Source: Rhizobium phaseoli
GTDB lineage: Bacteria; Pseudomonadota; Alphaproteobacteria; Rhizobiales; Rhizobiaceae
Length of the DNA stretch: 64,000 nt
Assembly: GCF_010668805.1 (NCBI RefSeq)
Contig: NZ_WUFT01000001.1
Coordinates: forward strand, 310,001 to 374,000
Direction of reading: 5' to 3'
Made by a program: the position numbers and the translations under genes. Of the stretch, positions 1 through 9,278 are shown piece after piece. The number at the start of each line of letters is the position of its first letter. Positions within the stretch are counted from its first letter, which is position 1. The notes beneath the pieces were generated by a model. It was given only the letters and a program-made list of their open reading frames with translations. It made no database searches and had not been told where the DNA came from.

Positions 1-17
1 GCCGGCCCCGCGGCACG

Positions 18-2297
18 TTACCGCGCCTCTGCCCGACGGGCGGAAAGTGCGGCGACCGCTTGAACTTCGGTCAGCAGCCGCACCGGGTCGACGGGCTTTA
101 CCATCACGCGGTTGGCGCCGTTCAGCAACACCTGGCGGCGCGATTCGTCGCTTTTGTCGGCGGTGAGCACGATCACCGGCACCGGGGCAAGATCGAGCCG
201 CCTTTCGTGGCCGCGCAGGCGTCCCAGCATGTCGATGCCGTTGCCGCCGGGCATCGACAGGTCGCTGATGATGATATCGGGCCGGGCATTCGCCTCGCAG
301 AGAGCGCAATCGAGCAGCGCCTCGAAATCCTCGACGTGGCGCACCTTATGCCCGCCCTTTTCGAGCACCACACGCACCAGCATGGCATTGATCGGATCGT
401 CCTCGCCAAGCAGGATGTTGAGCCCGCTGGCTGTCACCAGCGTCTCCGCCAGCGAAAGGCCGAAGCCCGGCTGATTGTCGTTTAGCGCGTCGCGCTTCTC
501 CATGCCGCGCATGCGCCCACGCAGCACGTCGATCAGCGATTGTTCGCGCAGCGGCCGGATGAGCCAGGCATCGAAGAGGTCGAGCGGATGGGCGCTGCGC
601 TCTTCCGGATTGACGAGCAGGACCTTGCGCAGGCCAAGAGCGGCGATTTCGGCGCGATCGGCAAGATGGGCGGAAAATTCCGCCGACATGCGATGGTCGA
701 TGATGATATCGGTCGGCCGCTTTTTGCCGTTGGCCAAGCCGAGCAGCGCTGCCCGCGCGCTCTCGCCGTCGGCGACGAGATGGCAGAGGCCGCCGAGCGT
801 GGTGATCGTCTCGGCGATGGCGGTGCGCGCAGCACCCGCCGGCGCCAACAGCACGACGCTGTTGCCGGCAAGCAGCATATTTCGCCTGTCGGGGCGCTCG
901 CTGCCGACATCGACAGGGAAGCGGATGGTGAATTCGCTGCCTCTGCCCTTTTCGCTGGCAACCGTCAGCGTGCCATTGAATTCGCGCATGATGCGAGCCG
1001 AGATGGCAAGGCCGAGCCCGGTGCCGCTACCCCTGTCGGCAACGGTCCCGCCTTGCTCGAACTCGCCGAAGACGCGCGCCTGCTCCTCCGCCGTCATGCC
1101 GGGACCGCTATCGGTGACGGTGATCGACAGGTTGTCTGCGTCGAGCGTCACGCGAATGAAGACGCCGCCGACCTGGGTGAACTTCACGGCATTGCCGATG
1201 ACGTTGAAAAGAACCTGGCGTAGCCGCGCCGGATCGAAGCTCATATTTTCCGGCACGTCTGAAGACACCGTGGCGCCGATCTCAATCCCTTTTTCATGCG
1301 CCCGATGGGCGAGCATCTCGACAACGCTTTCCAGAAGCTTGCGCAGCGATTCCGAGCGCGGGTGCAGCGCGAAGCGACCGACCTCGATGGTGGAGAAATC
1401 GAGCAGATCCTCGACGAGCTGGGTCAGCGCGTGGCCGGACTGGCGGATATTGGCGAGATAGTTCTGCTGCTCCTGCGTCAGCCGAGTCTCGGCGAGCAGA
1501 TGCGTCATGCCGAGGATACCGGAAAGCGGCGTGCGCACCTCGTGACTGACTGTGGCAAGCAGCCTCGATTTGGCGGCGCTGTTATATTCGGCCTTCTGGC
1601 GGGCCTCCTCGCGGCCCTGGGCGATCAGCCGCTCGTCGGTCACATCACGCGCCACGCTCTGCAGCAGCAGACGGCCGTTTGCCGGATCGCGGGTGACGAC
1701 GTCGCGCCAGAGAAAGATGCGCTGGCCGTCCGGCGTCGAGATCTCGACGTCGAAGCAATGCGGTATCGGGCCGGGGCGGAAGGCAAGCCCGATCTCCTCG
1801 CAGCTCCGTCCTTCCGGACGCAGCCGCCCGGTCAGGCGGCGAAACGTGTCGTTGGCGGCGATGATGCGCCGGTCCATGCTGCGGCTGACGGTGATGTCGC
1901 CGAGGACGTCGTGCACGTCGGCAAACAGCTTTGCGCCATCGTTCCAATCCGGCAGGGATTTGCCGCCGCGCCGGGCGATGCGCCGGCGAACCATCAGGAC
2001 GGCGTAACTGGCGATGACGGCAAGGCCGAGAACGACAAGACCGCCCGAAAGCAGCAGCGGATCGCCGGCATGGGCAAGCAGCGTCAGGATCATCGCGGCA
2101 AGCAGGCCGGCGCCACCAAGCCAGTAGACCAGCAGGCGCCGTGTCGTTGCAGGCCCCATGTCGCTGTCATCGGCTGCCTCAGTCGCCGACGCGACCGGTC
2201 GCAAGGAGGAGGCCCCCACCCGCTCTTCATGCGGCTTGGCGGCGGGTCCGCCGAAGGCGGCGGACAATCTTTCCTGCAACTGTCCCAGGTTGTGCAT
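18..2297 (-). CDS. Hybrid sensor histidine kinase with C-terminal receiver
   Basis: A 759-residue membrane-anchored hybrid kinase. Two hydrophobic segments lie near residues 54-75 and 82-103. A PAS-like domain follows (about 130-222), then HisKA with the phospho-accepting His252 in SHEVRTP. The HATPase domain shows its N box around Asn369, DSGPG near 396 and GTGLGLA near 425. Residues about 478-595 resemble a receiver fold but lack a clean acidic pocket. The last 130 residues form a good receiver: acidic GEDD at 631-634, phospho-acceptor Asp679, Thr712 and Lys734. Phosphate would move from His252 to Asp679. No separate response regulator is adjacent, so the output partner is unknown. It is transcribed in the same direction as lspA, whose stop lies 56 bases upstream of this start. 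Confidence 0.9.
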   Translation of the reverse strand: MHNLGQLQERLSAAFGGPAAKPHEERVGASSLRPVASATEAADDSDMGPATTRRLLVYWLGGAGLLAAMILTLLAHAGDPLLLSGGLVVLGLAVIASYAVLMVRRRIARRGGKSLPDWNDGAKLFADVHDVLGDITVSRSMDRRIIAANDTFRRLTGRLRPEGRSCEEIGLAFRPGPIPHCFDVEISTPDGQRIFLWRDVVTRDPANGRLLLQSVARDVTDERLIAQGREEARQKAEYNSAAKSRLLATVSHEVRTPLSGILGMTHLLAETRLTQEQQNYLANIRQSGHALTQLVEDLLDFSTIEVGRFALHPRSESLRKLLESVVEMLAHRAHEKGIEIGATVSSDVPENMSFDPARLRQVLFNVIGNAVKFTQVGGVFIRVTLDADNLSITVTDSGPGMTAEEQARVFGEFEQGGTVADRGSGTGLGLAISARIMREFNGTLTVASEKGRGSEFTIRFPVDVGSERPDRRNMLLAGNSVVLLAPAGAARTAIAETITTLGGLCHLVADGESARAALLGLANGKKRPTDIIIDHRMSAEFSAHLADRAEIAALGLRKVLLVNPEERSAHPLDLFDAWLIRPLREQSLIDVLRGRMRGMEKRDALNDNQPGFGLSLAETLVTASGLNILLGEDDPINAMLVRVVLEKGGHKVRHVEDFEALLDCALCEANARPDIIISDLSMPGGNGIDMLGRLRGHERRLDLAPVPVIVLTADKSDESRRQVLLNGANRVMVKPVDPVRLLTEVQAVAALSARRAEAR

Positions 2298-2352
2298 GCT
2301 ATTTTGATAACATGAGGCCTCTTCCGAATGCCTTCAGGAATTCGATAAGATT

Positions 2353-2856
2353 TTAGTGGCCGGCCTTTTTCGGCAGCAGCAGCTCGTCGAGAATGACGCA
2401 GCCGGCCCCGATGGTGATGAAGCTGTCGGCGAGATTGAACACCGCGAAGGACCAGCTTTCGGTGTGGAAAAGAATGTAATCGATCACATGGCCATAGGCG
2501 AAGCGGTCGACGAGATTGCCGATCGCGCCGGCGATGATCAGCGCATAACCGAGATGGGCGAGCCAGCGGTCCTTCGCCGTGCGGTTCCACAGCCAGATGA
2601 CGAAGGCGACGATGACGAGCCGCATGCCGACGATGAACCAGCCGTCCATGCCCGACAGCATCGAAAAGGCGACGCCGAGATTGTAGGTGCGGTAGAGCGC
2701 CAGCATCGGAATAACCGGCACGGCCTCCTGCAGCGGCAGGTAATGATCGACAGCGATCTTGACGGCCTGGTCGATGACAACGGCGATGACGATGAAGAAG
2801 AGGATCGGCGCCGGGCGCGAAAACAGCGCGGGGCGGGCATACGTCTGTTCGGTCAT
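2353..2856 (-). CDS. lspA: Lipoprotein signal peptidase (signal peptidase II)
   Basis: This inner-membrane aspartyl protease cleaves the signal peptide of prolipoproteins after diacylglyceryl transfer. The 167-residue protein has the family length and four hydrophobic segments. The two catalytic aspartates sit in the expected motifs: Asp117 in GNLVDRF and Asp144 in FNLADSF. The start chosen (MTEQTY) overlaps the stop of the upstream RNA methyltransferase gene as ATGA, which suggests translational coupling. The reading frame stays open further upstream, but that part has the character of a shadow of the methyltransferase gene. Confidence 0.95.
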   Translation of the reverse strand: MTEQTYARPALFSRPAPILFFIVIAVVIDQAVKIAVDHYLPLQEAVPVIPMLALYRTYNLGVAFSMLSGMDGWFIVGMRLVIVAFVIWLWNRTAKDRWLAHLGYALIIAGAIGNLVDRFAYGHVIDYILFHTESWSFAVFNLADSFITIGAGCVILDELLLPKKAGH

Positions 2857-3713
2857 TTGCCCTCGGCAAGTGAGAGGAGATGGCGGCGGGCTTCGAAAAG
2901 CATGACGGCAGTGGCGACGGCAAGGTTCAAGGAATCGGCGCGGCCCTGCTGCGGAATGCGGGCAAGCGCGTCGGCTTGCCCGGCCAGCTGGTCCGGCAGG
3001 CCGGATTGCTCGTTGCCCATCAACAGCACAACGGGCTTTTTCCGGTAGTCGATGGTGCGGTAATCGACCGCGCCGGCAAGATGCGTCGCGACCACGCAAA
3101 CACCGGCCGATTTCCGCCAGGCGACGAATTCCTCCGGTGTCGCGCGTGCGACCGGAACCGCGAAGACCGAGCCCATGGTGGCCCGCACCGTTTCGAGCGA
3201 GAACGGATCGGTCGTCTCGCCGATCAGGATGATGCCGGAAGCGCCGGCTGCATCCGCCGTGCGGATGATGGTGCCGAGATTGCCGGGGTCTCGCACCCGG
3301 TCGAGCGCCACCCAGGTCTCGCCCTCCCTCGGCCGGATAGCCTTGAGCTGCGCCCAGCGTTGCTCGAAAATGCCGACCACCATCTGCGGATTGTCGCGGC
3401 GGGTGATCGAGGCAAGCACCTTTTCGTTGACTTCGAGCACCAGCCCGCCCGAGGCGACGGTCCTTGCCGCCATCTGCTCGACCAGCGGCTTGCCCTTGGC
3501 CGCCTTGGCATAGACCAGCGTGCGGATCGTCCAGCCAAGTTCGATCGCATCGATGACGAGCTTCAGTCCTTCGGCCAGGAAAGTCCCGCTTTCCTCCCGC
3601 GACTTCTTGTTCGTCAGCGCCTTGATGTCCTTGATGATGGGATTGGCAAGCGAGGTGACTTCCTTCACCTGTCCGACCCTGCGCGGTCCCTGATCGTGGA
3701 AGTCCTTGCTCAT
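2853..3713 (-). CDS. TrmH/SpoU-family RNA 2'-O-methyltransferase
   Basis: A SpoU-type enzyme that methylates ribose 2'-OH in rRNA or tRNA using S-adenosylmethionine. The 286-residue protein has an N-terminal substrate-binding domain (about 20-110). The three knotted SPOUT motifs follow: [11 protein letters not shown] at 142-152, [10 protein letters not shown] at about 230-239 and SLNLAVA at 261-267. The start (MSKDFHD) is placed where its ATG overlaps the stop of the upstream gene as ATGA. The gene sits in a three-gene overlapping unit with the class I methyltransferase and lspA. The exact RNA target cannot be read from sequence. Confidence 0.9.
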   Translation of the reverse strand: MSKDFHDQGPRRVGQVKEVTSLANPIIKDIKALTNKKSREESGTFLAEGLKLVIDAIELGWTIRTLVYAKAAKGKPLVEQMAARTVASGGLVLEVNEKVLASITRRDNPQMVVGIFEQRWAQLKAIRPREGETWVALDRVRDPGNLGTIIRTADAAGASGIILIGETTDPFSLETVRATMGSVFAVPVARATPEEFVAWRKSAGVCVVATHLAGAVDYRTIDYRKKPVVLLMGNEQSGLPDQLAGQADALARIPQQGRADSLNLAVATAVMLFEARRHLLSLAEGK

Positions 3714-4807
3714 TTCGGCACCCAGCGGGAAAAGAGGGAAGTGGAAAGCGCGCGGCCCTGGGTCTTGCCGTCGAGGCCCGCCTCGCGGATCACCAGTTCG
3801 CCGGATTCGACCACCCCGCCGGCGCCCCGCATCGTCTCGCGCATCAGTTCGTGGATCGAATAGAAGCTGGCGCGGATCGAATAGGCCGTCAGCACCAGAC
3901 CCACCGCCTTCGGCGACAGGATCTCGCGGCAGACATCGAGCATCAAGGGCAGATGCTCGAAGAGATGCCAGACTTCGCCGTTCGGGCCGCGGCCGAATTT
4001 CGGCGGATCGGTGAGGATGATGTCGTATTGGCTGCCGCGACGTTCCTCGCGCAGGATGAATTTCATCGCATCCTCGCAGATCCAGCGGATCGGCAGCTTC
4101 TCCATGCGCCCGAGCGCCTGGTTTTCGCGCGCCCAGCCGATTGCCTTTTTCGACGCGTCGACATGGGTGACCTCGGCGCCGGCTGCGGCGGCAACCAGCG
4201 AGGCGACGCCGGTATAGCCGAAAAGATTCAGCACCTTCAGCGGCCGGCCAGCCTTTTCGACCTGCTCCTTCATCCAGCTCCAGTGCACGATCTGCTCGGG
4301 GAAGACACCGACATGGCGGAAGGACGTGAAGCGGCCGAGGAAATCGACGCCGAGCAGATTGAGCGGCCAGGCCTCGCCCAGCGCCTCCTTGGGGAAGCGC
4401 CAGCGGCCGGTGCCTTCCTCGTCGGTATCGCCGGTGAAGACGGCATCGACCTTTTCCCAGACATGGGGCGGCAGCGATGGCCGCCACAGCGCTTGGGCCT
4501 CCGGGCGGATGATGCGGTAGGGCCCGTATTGCTCGAGCTTTTCGCCGTTGCCACTGTCGATCAGGTGGAAGTCGCCGGCTCCGAGCGATTCGAGGATGAC
4601 GGGCACGCGCTCGGTTGGACGCTCGCCGCTGCGGGTCATCAGCGGACGCTCGATAGCGGCAGGCACAGCCGCCTCGCGCGCCGTCTCGCGGCTGGCCGCA
4701 GGCTGCGCGACCGGCTTTGGCGGCCGGCTGGCCCGATCGTCCCTGCGGCTTTCACCGGAAGAACCTGAGGTCTTCTTCTGGCCCGGCCGGCGTTCTCTCT
4801 GTCTCAA
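3710..4807 (-). CDS. Class I SAM-dependent methyltransferase, RlmI/K-like
   Basis: A 365-residue Rossmann-fold methyltransferase. The SAM-binding motif LNLFGYTG is at 193-200, the acidic ribose-binding residue in VTHVDAS at about 213-219, and the catalytic-type DPPKFG at 267-272. This layout is that of the RlmI/RlmK rRNA cytosine or guanine methyltransferases, but no PUA domain is obvious. The first 60 or so residues are basic, low-complexity and probably disordered, so a later start is possible. Its stop overlaps the start of the SpoU methyltransferase gene, making a probable RNA-modification operon that ends in lspA. Confidence 0.85.
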   Translation of the reverse strand: MRQRERRPGQKKTSGSSGESRRDDRASRPPKPVAQPAASRETAREAAVPAAIERPLMTRSGERPTERVPVILESLGAGDFHLIDSGNGEKLEQYGPYRIIRPEAQALWRPSLPPHVWEKVDAVFTGDTDEEGTGRWRFPKEALGEAWPLNLLGVDFLGRFTSFRHVGVFPEQIVHWSWMKEQVEKAGRPLKVLNLFGYTGVASLVAAAAGAEVTHVDASKKAIGWARENQALGRMEKLPIRWICEDAMKFILREERRGSQYDIILTDPPKFGRGPNGEVWHLFEHLPLMLDVCREILSPKAVGLVLTAYSIRASFYSIHELMRETMRGAGGVVESGELVIREAGLDGKTQGRALSTSLFSRWVPK

Positions 4808-4926
4808 CGTGCTCTTCCGCGTCTCTGTCGGGGATATTACAATGGGTCTGCGTCCTTCACAGCGCCCTTTGAAGTATGCAGTAGCCCAGAAAACCGTGCC
4901 GGATCAACTGCGCGCCCGCATCGCAG

Positions 4927-5517
4927 TTATTTCAAGCCTTCGGCCGACTGCCTGCGAAGCCAGCTTTCCGCCGCATAAAGGGCTGCGACATGCATCGATT
5001 GCATGATGACCGCGCCGGATTGCAGGTCGCCGAGGATGTCGGCAAGATCGGCAAACAGCAGCTCGACCTTCTCGCCGGGGTCGAAACGCGGCTCGCCGGC
5101 CCTGCTGAGGCCGAGCGCCAGCCAGCTGGTCACGGCGTTGCTGTGGCTTGCGGCATTCGGATAGGAGGTCAGCAGCTTGACGAAGGTCGAGGCTTCATAG
5201 CCTGTCTCTTCCCGCAGTTCGCGCTTGGCTGCCGCCAAGGCCGCATCGCCGATCTCGCCGTCTGCCGGTTCGACGCCGCCGGCAACGAGACCGTGGAGGA
5301 TCTCGCCGCGACCGTGCCGATATTCCCGGGTCAGCAGCACGCGCCCGTCGGGCATGACAGGCACGACGTTGATCCAGTCGGGATAGTCGAGCACATGGAA
5401 GGGCGCGATGACGGTCCCATCGGCGGTGACGCAATCATCGCTGCGGACCCGAATCCAGCGGTCCTCATAGGTGATGCGGCTTGCCGTAACGTTCCAGGGC
5501 TTCAATTCGTCACTCAT
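4927..5517 (-). CDS. NUDIX hydrolase
   Basis: A 196-residue Nudix hydrolase, likely acting on a nucleoside diphosphate derivative such as ADP-ribose. The Nudix helix is recognisable around the AAKRELREETGYEA segment, preceded by the glycine-rich LVAGGVEPADGE. The glutamate seven residues before RELREE is Asp, a conservative change. I took the start at MSDELKPW. The longer frame (to 5571) adds residues with little support. The substrate is not determinable here. Confidence 0.85.
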   Translation of the reverse strand: MSDELKPWNVTASRITYEDRWIRVRSDDCVTADGTVIAPFHVLDYPDWINVVPVMPDGRVLLTREYRHGRGEILHGLVAGGVEPADGEIGDAALAAAKRELREETGYEASTFVKLLTSYPNAASHSNAVTSWLALGLSRAGEPRFDPGEKVELLFADLADILGDLQSGAVIMQSMHVAALYAAESWLRRQSAEGLK

Positions 5518-5621
5518 CGCCAATTCCTTGCTCCGCAACCAGCGAGATAACATTCCTCCCCGCCTTGGCAAAAGGCTTTTCCACTGGGATAAGGTGGACG
5601 AATTAGAGATGGGGCTATCGA

Positions 5622-6077
5622 ATGGATTTCACCGGCGAAGAACGCATCGCCGCGCCGCGGGACGTCGTCTGGGCAGCGCTCAACGATCCCGAAATCATGC
5701 GCGGTTGCATTCCAGGCTGCCAGGGCATCGAGCGGCTGTCGCCAGATGCCTTCGAGGCGACGATCAGGGTCAAGTTCAGCCTGTTGTCGGCCACCTTCCA
5801 TGGGGTGCTGACGCTGTCCAATGTTGATGCGCCGAAGAGCTACACGCTGTCGGCCGAAGGCAAGGGCGGTCTTGCCGGCTTCGCCAAAGGCAGCGCCGAT
5901 ATCGTGCTCGAGCAAAGCGGCGCCGAGACCATCCTGCATTATCGGGCAAAAGCCGAACTCGGCGGCAGGCTCGCCCAGCTCGGCGCACGCCTGCTCGATT
6001 CGACCTCGCGAGAGCTCGCCGAACGGTTCTTTTCGGATATCAATGCCGCCGTCATGGCGAAGATGGCGGCCGGCTGA
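5622..6077 (+). CDS. CoxG-like SRPBCC family protein (CO dehydrogenase subunit G type)
   Basis: A 151-residue START/SRPBCC-fold protein resembling CoxG. It has the typical opening MDFTGEE with a VWAALNDPEI pattern and an IPGCQGIERL segment, and alternating beta strands throughout. CoxG proteins help mature or anchor molybdenum hydroxylases such as carbon monoxide dehydrogenase, but no coxSML genes are in this window. It is therefore probably one of the stand-alone carbon-monoxide-dehydrogenase-G-like proteins of unknown role. It is divergent from the Nudix gene, with about 100 bases between them. Confidence 0.8.
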   Translation: MDFTGEERIAAPRDVVWAALNDPEIMRGCIPGCQGIERLSPDAFEATIRVKFSLLSATFHGVLTLSNVDAPKSYTLSAEGKGGLAGFAKGSADIVLEQSGAETILHYRAKAELGGRLAQLGARLLDSTSRELAERFFSDINAAVMAKMAAG

Positions 6078-6127
6078 TCGCGCGCTTTGGGCTTGGCGGG
6101 AATAGGGGCTTGGGTTAAATCGACGTC

Positions 6128-6562
6128 ATGACGTGGACAATCAGGCCGCCCGGCGCGAAAGACCAGGAAATGCTCGCGGAGATTTATCTTTCCGTGCGCC
6201 GCCAAACATTCGTCTGGGTCGACCCCGGCAAGTTCTACCGCGAGGATTTTGCCGCCCATACCAATGGCGAGACGGTCTTCGTCTGCGAGCATGAAAACGG
6301 CAGTGTAGCCGGCTTCCTGTCGCTCTGGCCGGCCGATGATTTCATTCACATGCTCTATATCAGCCCGGACTTCCAGGGCTTTGGGGCCGGTACGGCGCTG
6401 CTGCAGGCGCTGCCCGAATGGCCGCAACACCGGTACCGGCTGAAATGCCTGGTGAAGAACGGCAGGGCGAAAGCATTCTACCTCGCCCATGGTTTCCAGG
6501 TGACTGGCAACGGCACCTCGCCGGAGGGCGACTACGAGGAACTGAGCTTTTTTCCGGATTGA
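6128..6562 (+). CDS. GNAT family N-acetyltransferase
   Basis: A 144-residue single-domain GNAT acetyltransferase. The acetyl-CoA-binding core is seen as IHMLYISPDFQGFGAGTALL (about 74-93), where Q/GxGxG/A contacts the pyrophosphate. The late strand with AKAFYLAHGFQVTG follows. The start begins MTWTIRPPG, 50 bases after the CoxG-like gene and on the same strand. The acceptor substrate is unknown. Confidence 0.85.
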   Translation: MTWTIRPPGAKDQEMLAEIYLSVRRQTFVWVDPGKFYREDFAAHTNGETVFVCEHENGSVAGFLSLWPADDFIHMLYISPDFQGFGAGTALLQALPEWPQHRYRLKCLVKNGRAKAFYLAHGFQVTGNGTSPEGDYEELSFFPD

Positions 6563-6593
6563 CCGGTGGTCGAAGCGTCCCCGACATAGCCTG

Positions 6594-6926
6594 TTACCGC
6601 GACGGCAGCTGCCCGGCGATCTCCTCGGCGCGGTTCTTGTGGCGGTCGGCTTCACCCTGCCAGCGGATGGCTTCCTTGGCTTCGGTGCGGGCGCGCTTGC
6701 GGTGTTTGCCCTGGCTGAACCAGGTGGCGGCCGAACCGATCAGCATGCCTGTGATCAGGGCAATGAACAGGAAGACGAAGAAGGGCGCAGAAATTGCAAG
6801 CACCTGATCGTCAGGCCGGAACGGGTTGAAGGCGAGCGTAGCGCTCTGCCGGTTGGCGACGCAAAAGATGATGAGGATGACGCCGAGCGGCAGCAGAATC
6901 AACAGGTTGACGATCTTCTTGGCCAT
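6594..6926 (-). CDS. LapA-domain inner-membrane protein
   Basis: A 110-residue protein with two transmembrane helices (about 5-24 and 45-67) separated by a short loop with FNPFRPDDQ. A basic, amphipathic cytoplasmic tail (RKRARTEAKEA) follows. This is the arrangement of LapA/YciS-domain proteins, which in enterobacteria help lipopolysaccharide assembly and LpxC control. Placement just downstream of ihfB matches the ihfB-lapA order seen widely in proteobacteria. The start MAKKIVN was preferred to a start five codons upstream. Confidence 0.75.
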   Translation of the reverse strand: MAKKIVNLLILLPLGVILIIFCVANRQSATLAFNPFRPDDQVLAISAPFFVFLFIALITGMLIGSAATWFSQGKHRKRARTEAKEAIRWQGEADRHKNRAEEIAGQLPSR

Positions 6927-6990
6927 TTGAGGTCTCCACATGCCGGATTGCGCCGATCTTTCCTGGCGCGTTTCAAGCCTTTAATCAACG

Positions 6991-7030
6991 CGTCGGCCCC
7001 GAAAATCGATTCCGATTTTCGGGGCCGACG
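6991..7030. repeat. Perfect 18-bp stem extragenic palindrome
   Basis: Positions 6991-7008 and 7013-7030 are exact reverse complements around a 4-base loop (ATTC). The palindrome lies between the end of ihfB (7094) and the start of the LapA-like gene (6926). No T-run follows on either strand, so it is not a classical intrinsic terminator. A repeated extragenic palindrome that can stabilise transcript ends is more likely. Confidence 0.7.
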
Positions 7031-7093
7031 TGCAAGCAGAATAGGAAAACGGCCTTCGAGTTCAAGTGCGGATTCGCCGCAGGCGGCCGAGAC

Positions 7094-7393
7094 TCAATCC
7101 TCTTCGTCGGCCTGGCCGGGGTTCAGCCGCTCGCGCAGCTCCTTGCCGGTCTTGAAGAAGGGAACCCACTTCTCCTCGACGAAGACGGTATCGCCGGTGC
7201 GCGGGTTGCGTCCGGAGCGGGAAGGGCGGTTCTTCACCGAAAACGCGCCAAAGCCGCGCAATTCGACGCGGTTGCCAGCAGCCAGTGCATCCGTGATCTC
7301 GTCGAGAACCGCGTTGACGATATTCTCGACGTCGCGATGATAGAGATGCGGGTTGCGTGCCGCAACAATCTGCACCAATTCGGACTTGATCAC
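7094..7393 (-). CDS. ihfB: Integration host factor subunit beta
   Basis: A 99-residue HU/IHF-fold DNA-bending protein; with IhfA it makes sharp bends used in recombination and sigma-54 promoter activation. Seen are the opening [15 protein letters not shown] and the [15 protein letters not shown] beta segment. The intercalating arm follows with [10 protein letters not shown], where the proline of the NPRTG motif inserts between base pairs. The length is typical. It lies between sppA and the LapA-like gene, all on the minus strand. Its presence near rpoN is functionally apt, since IHF assists many sigma-54 promoters. Confidence 0.95.
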   Translation of the reverse strand: MIKSELVQIVAARNPHLYHRDVENIVNAVLDEITDALAAGNRVELRGFGAFSVKNRPSRSGRNPRTGDTVFVEEKWVPFFKTGKELRERLNPGQADEED

Positions 7394-7422
7394 GTTCGCC
7401 CCCTTAAATTATTGATTTCTTA

Positions 7423-8373
7423 TCAATCGTGGCCAACCTGCCAAACTGAAAGCAGCCCGTCAAGAAGCAACTTTGGGGGCAGGATTCCATTGATATCCTG
7501 GCCTTTCAAGAGATCATCATAACCGAAGATCGTAATCAACCGCGAAACAGCCCCAGCGAGCAGAAAGGGCGTATTGCTCTTCTTGTCCCAGTCCACCATC
7601 GGCAGGTCGGCGTCGACGCCGCGCGATTTGAGATAGGCACGGATTTCCGCCTCGCCGCCAATCGTATCGACGAGTTTCACCTTTAGCGCCTGGCGGCCGG
7701 TATAGATTGTGCCGTCGGCGAGTTTCAGCACCTCGTCGCGCGGCAGCTTGCGCCGGTCGGCGACCAGATCGACGAACCAGTTATAGCTGTCGACCACCAT
7801 ATTGCGGATCATCGCCTTAGCTTCCTCGCTCGCCTCGTGGAAGGGCGAGGGCTCGGCCTTCAGCGGCGAGGACTTGATCTCCTGCAGCGAGACGCCGATC
7901 TTGTCGAGCAGCGGCTGGATCTGCGGATACTGGAAGATGACGCCGATCGAGCCGGTGATCGAGCTGTCGCCGGCGATGATCGTGTCGCCGGCAGTGGCGA
8001 TCATGTAGCCGGCCGAAGCGGCAAGCGTGCGCACGTCGGAGACGACAGGCTTCTTGGCCGATATCGCCCGGATCGCCTTGAAGATTTTTTCGCCGCCATA
8101 GGTGGTGCCGCCGGGCGAGGAGATCGAAATCACCACGGCCTTGACCTGGTCGTTGGTCTCGACCTTCTTCAGCCGCTCCAGCAGCTCGTCATCGTCGACG
8201 ATCAGCCCCGATATCGTCACATGGGCGATGTGCGGGCGCTGCGTTCCGGCATCGCCGAGGGCGAAGCGGTAGAAGGCGAACCCAAGCGCCACGAAGAGGG
8301 CCACCGTGAGCAGGCGCCAGAACCAGAGCTTGCGGCGCAGCCGCCGGCGATCGGCAATCATCGAACTGTCCAT
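7423..8373 (-). CDS. sppA: Signal peptide peptidase SppA (S49 family)
   Basis: A 316-residue single-domain, inner-membrane serine protease that degrades cleaved signal peptides. It has one N-terminal transmembrane helix (about 17-38) and the S49 core. The core includes SSPGGTTYGGE near 85-95 and the nucleophile Ser142 within the TGSIGV motif. The catalytic lysine is probably in the following IKSSPLKAEPSP stretch. The start MDSSMIA was chosen because the longer frame to 8574 runs into an AT-rich promoter-like region. The length matches the short (about 317 aa) alphaproteobacterial form. Confidence 0.92.
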   Translation of the reverse strand: MDSSMIADRRRLRRKLWFWRLLTVALFVALGFAFYRFALGDAGTQRPHIAHVTISGLIVDDDELLERLKKVETNDQVKAVVISISSPGGTTYGGEKIFKAIRAISAKKPVVSDVRTLAASAGYMIATAGDTIIAGDSSITGSIGVIFQYPQIQPLLDKIGVSLQEIKSSPLKAEPSPFHEASEEAKAMIRNMVVDSYNWFVDLVADRRKLPRDEVLKLADGTIYTGRQALKVKLVDTIGGEAEIRAYLKSRGVDADLPMVDWDKKSNTPFLLAGAVSRLITIFGYDDLLKGQDINGILPPKLLLDGLLSVWQVGHD

Positions 8374-8597
8374 AGAAACCTCCAGCGCTGGCACCGGCTT
8401 CGGCATGCCGCCGACCAATCCGGTGAAATAGGTGGCAGCGGCGCGTACGAATGCCACTTTTTGATGTTTTTCCGTTTTGTTGCTTGTTGCAGAAAAAATT
8501 CCATATTGGCAAGCCAATGTAATAATGCGAAACGAACTGTGATTGGCGGCCGGCTTGTTATGAAGGCGCGGCAATCACCGCACATGGAACGAGACCT

Positions 8598-9263
8598 ATG
8601 CTCGAGACCCTGAAGAACAACGGACATGCCGCCTATGCCGGGTCCGGCAAGAGCGCCTATGGCGATGCGTTGTTCCATTCCGCCCGCGTGCGGCGGCTGA
8701 AGATCTTGCTGCCGGTGGCGGCCGTCATCATCGCGGCTGGCCTTGCGGCGGTAGCGTTGGTCAGTATCTATCTGCCTGAAAACATCAAGATGGAAGGCGC
8801 CAAGATCGAGAACGGCAAGGTCGTGATGGAAAAGCCGGCGATCGCTGGACGCAATTCCGACGGCATCAATTATTCGATGCTTGCCGAAAGGGCGTTGCAG
8901 GATATCCGCAATCCCGATCTGATCACGCTCGAGACCATCAAGGCTGCCGTGCCGATGAATGACGGGCTGATCGCCCGTGTCGTCGCCTCGACGGCCGATT
9001 ACAATCGCGCCACCGACAACCTGCATATGACGGCCCCCTTCACCCTGGTGCTGAGCAGCGGCCTCAACGCGAATTTCCAATCCGCCCATCTCGACATCAA
9101 GGGCGGAAACATGCGCAGCGACGACCCCGTCACGATCACCAAGGACAATGCCTCCATTGTTGCGAAGACGCTGGAGATAACCGATAAGGGGCGGGTGATC
9201 ACATTCGAGGGGGATGTTCGCATGAATGTCGATCCATCCACCATCCATAAACAGGGCACCTAA
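8598..9263 (+). CDS. lptC: LPS export ABC transporter periplasmic protein LptC
   Basis: A 221-residue bitopic protein that passes lipopolysaccharide from the LptB2FG transporter to LptA. One transmembrane helix (about 35-58) follows a cytoplasmic N-terminus, and the remainder is a beta-jellyroll periplasmic domain. It starts the plus-strand unit lptC-lptA-lptB-rpoN and is separated from lptA by only 15 bases. It diverges from sppA across about 220 bases. Confidence 0.9.
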   Translation: MLETLKNNGHAAYAGSGKSAYGDALFHSARVRRLKILLPVAAVIIAAGLAAVALVSIYLPENIKMEGAKIENGKVVMEKPAIAGRNSDGINYSMLAERALQDIRNPDLITLETIKAAVPMNDGLIARVVASTADYNRATDNLHMTAPFTLVLSSGLNANFQSAHLDIKGGNMRSDDPVTITKDNASIVAKTLEITDKGRVITFEGDVRMNVDPSTIHKQGT

Positions 9264-9278
9264 CCAGCCGGGTCATCC

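Noticed and set aside
2857..3099. N-terminal extension of the lspA frame
   Set aside because: It is inside the SpoU methyltransferase gene and lacks membrane or family character; the ATGA overlap at 2853-2856 marks the lspA start.
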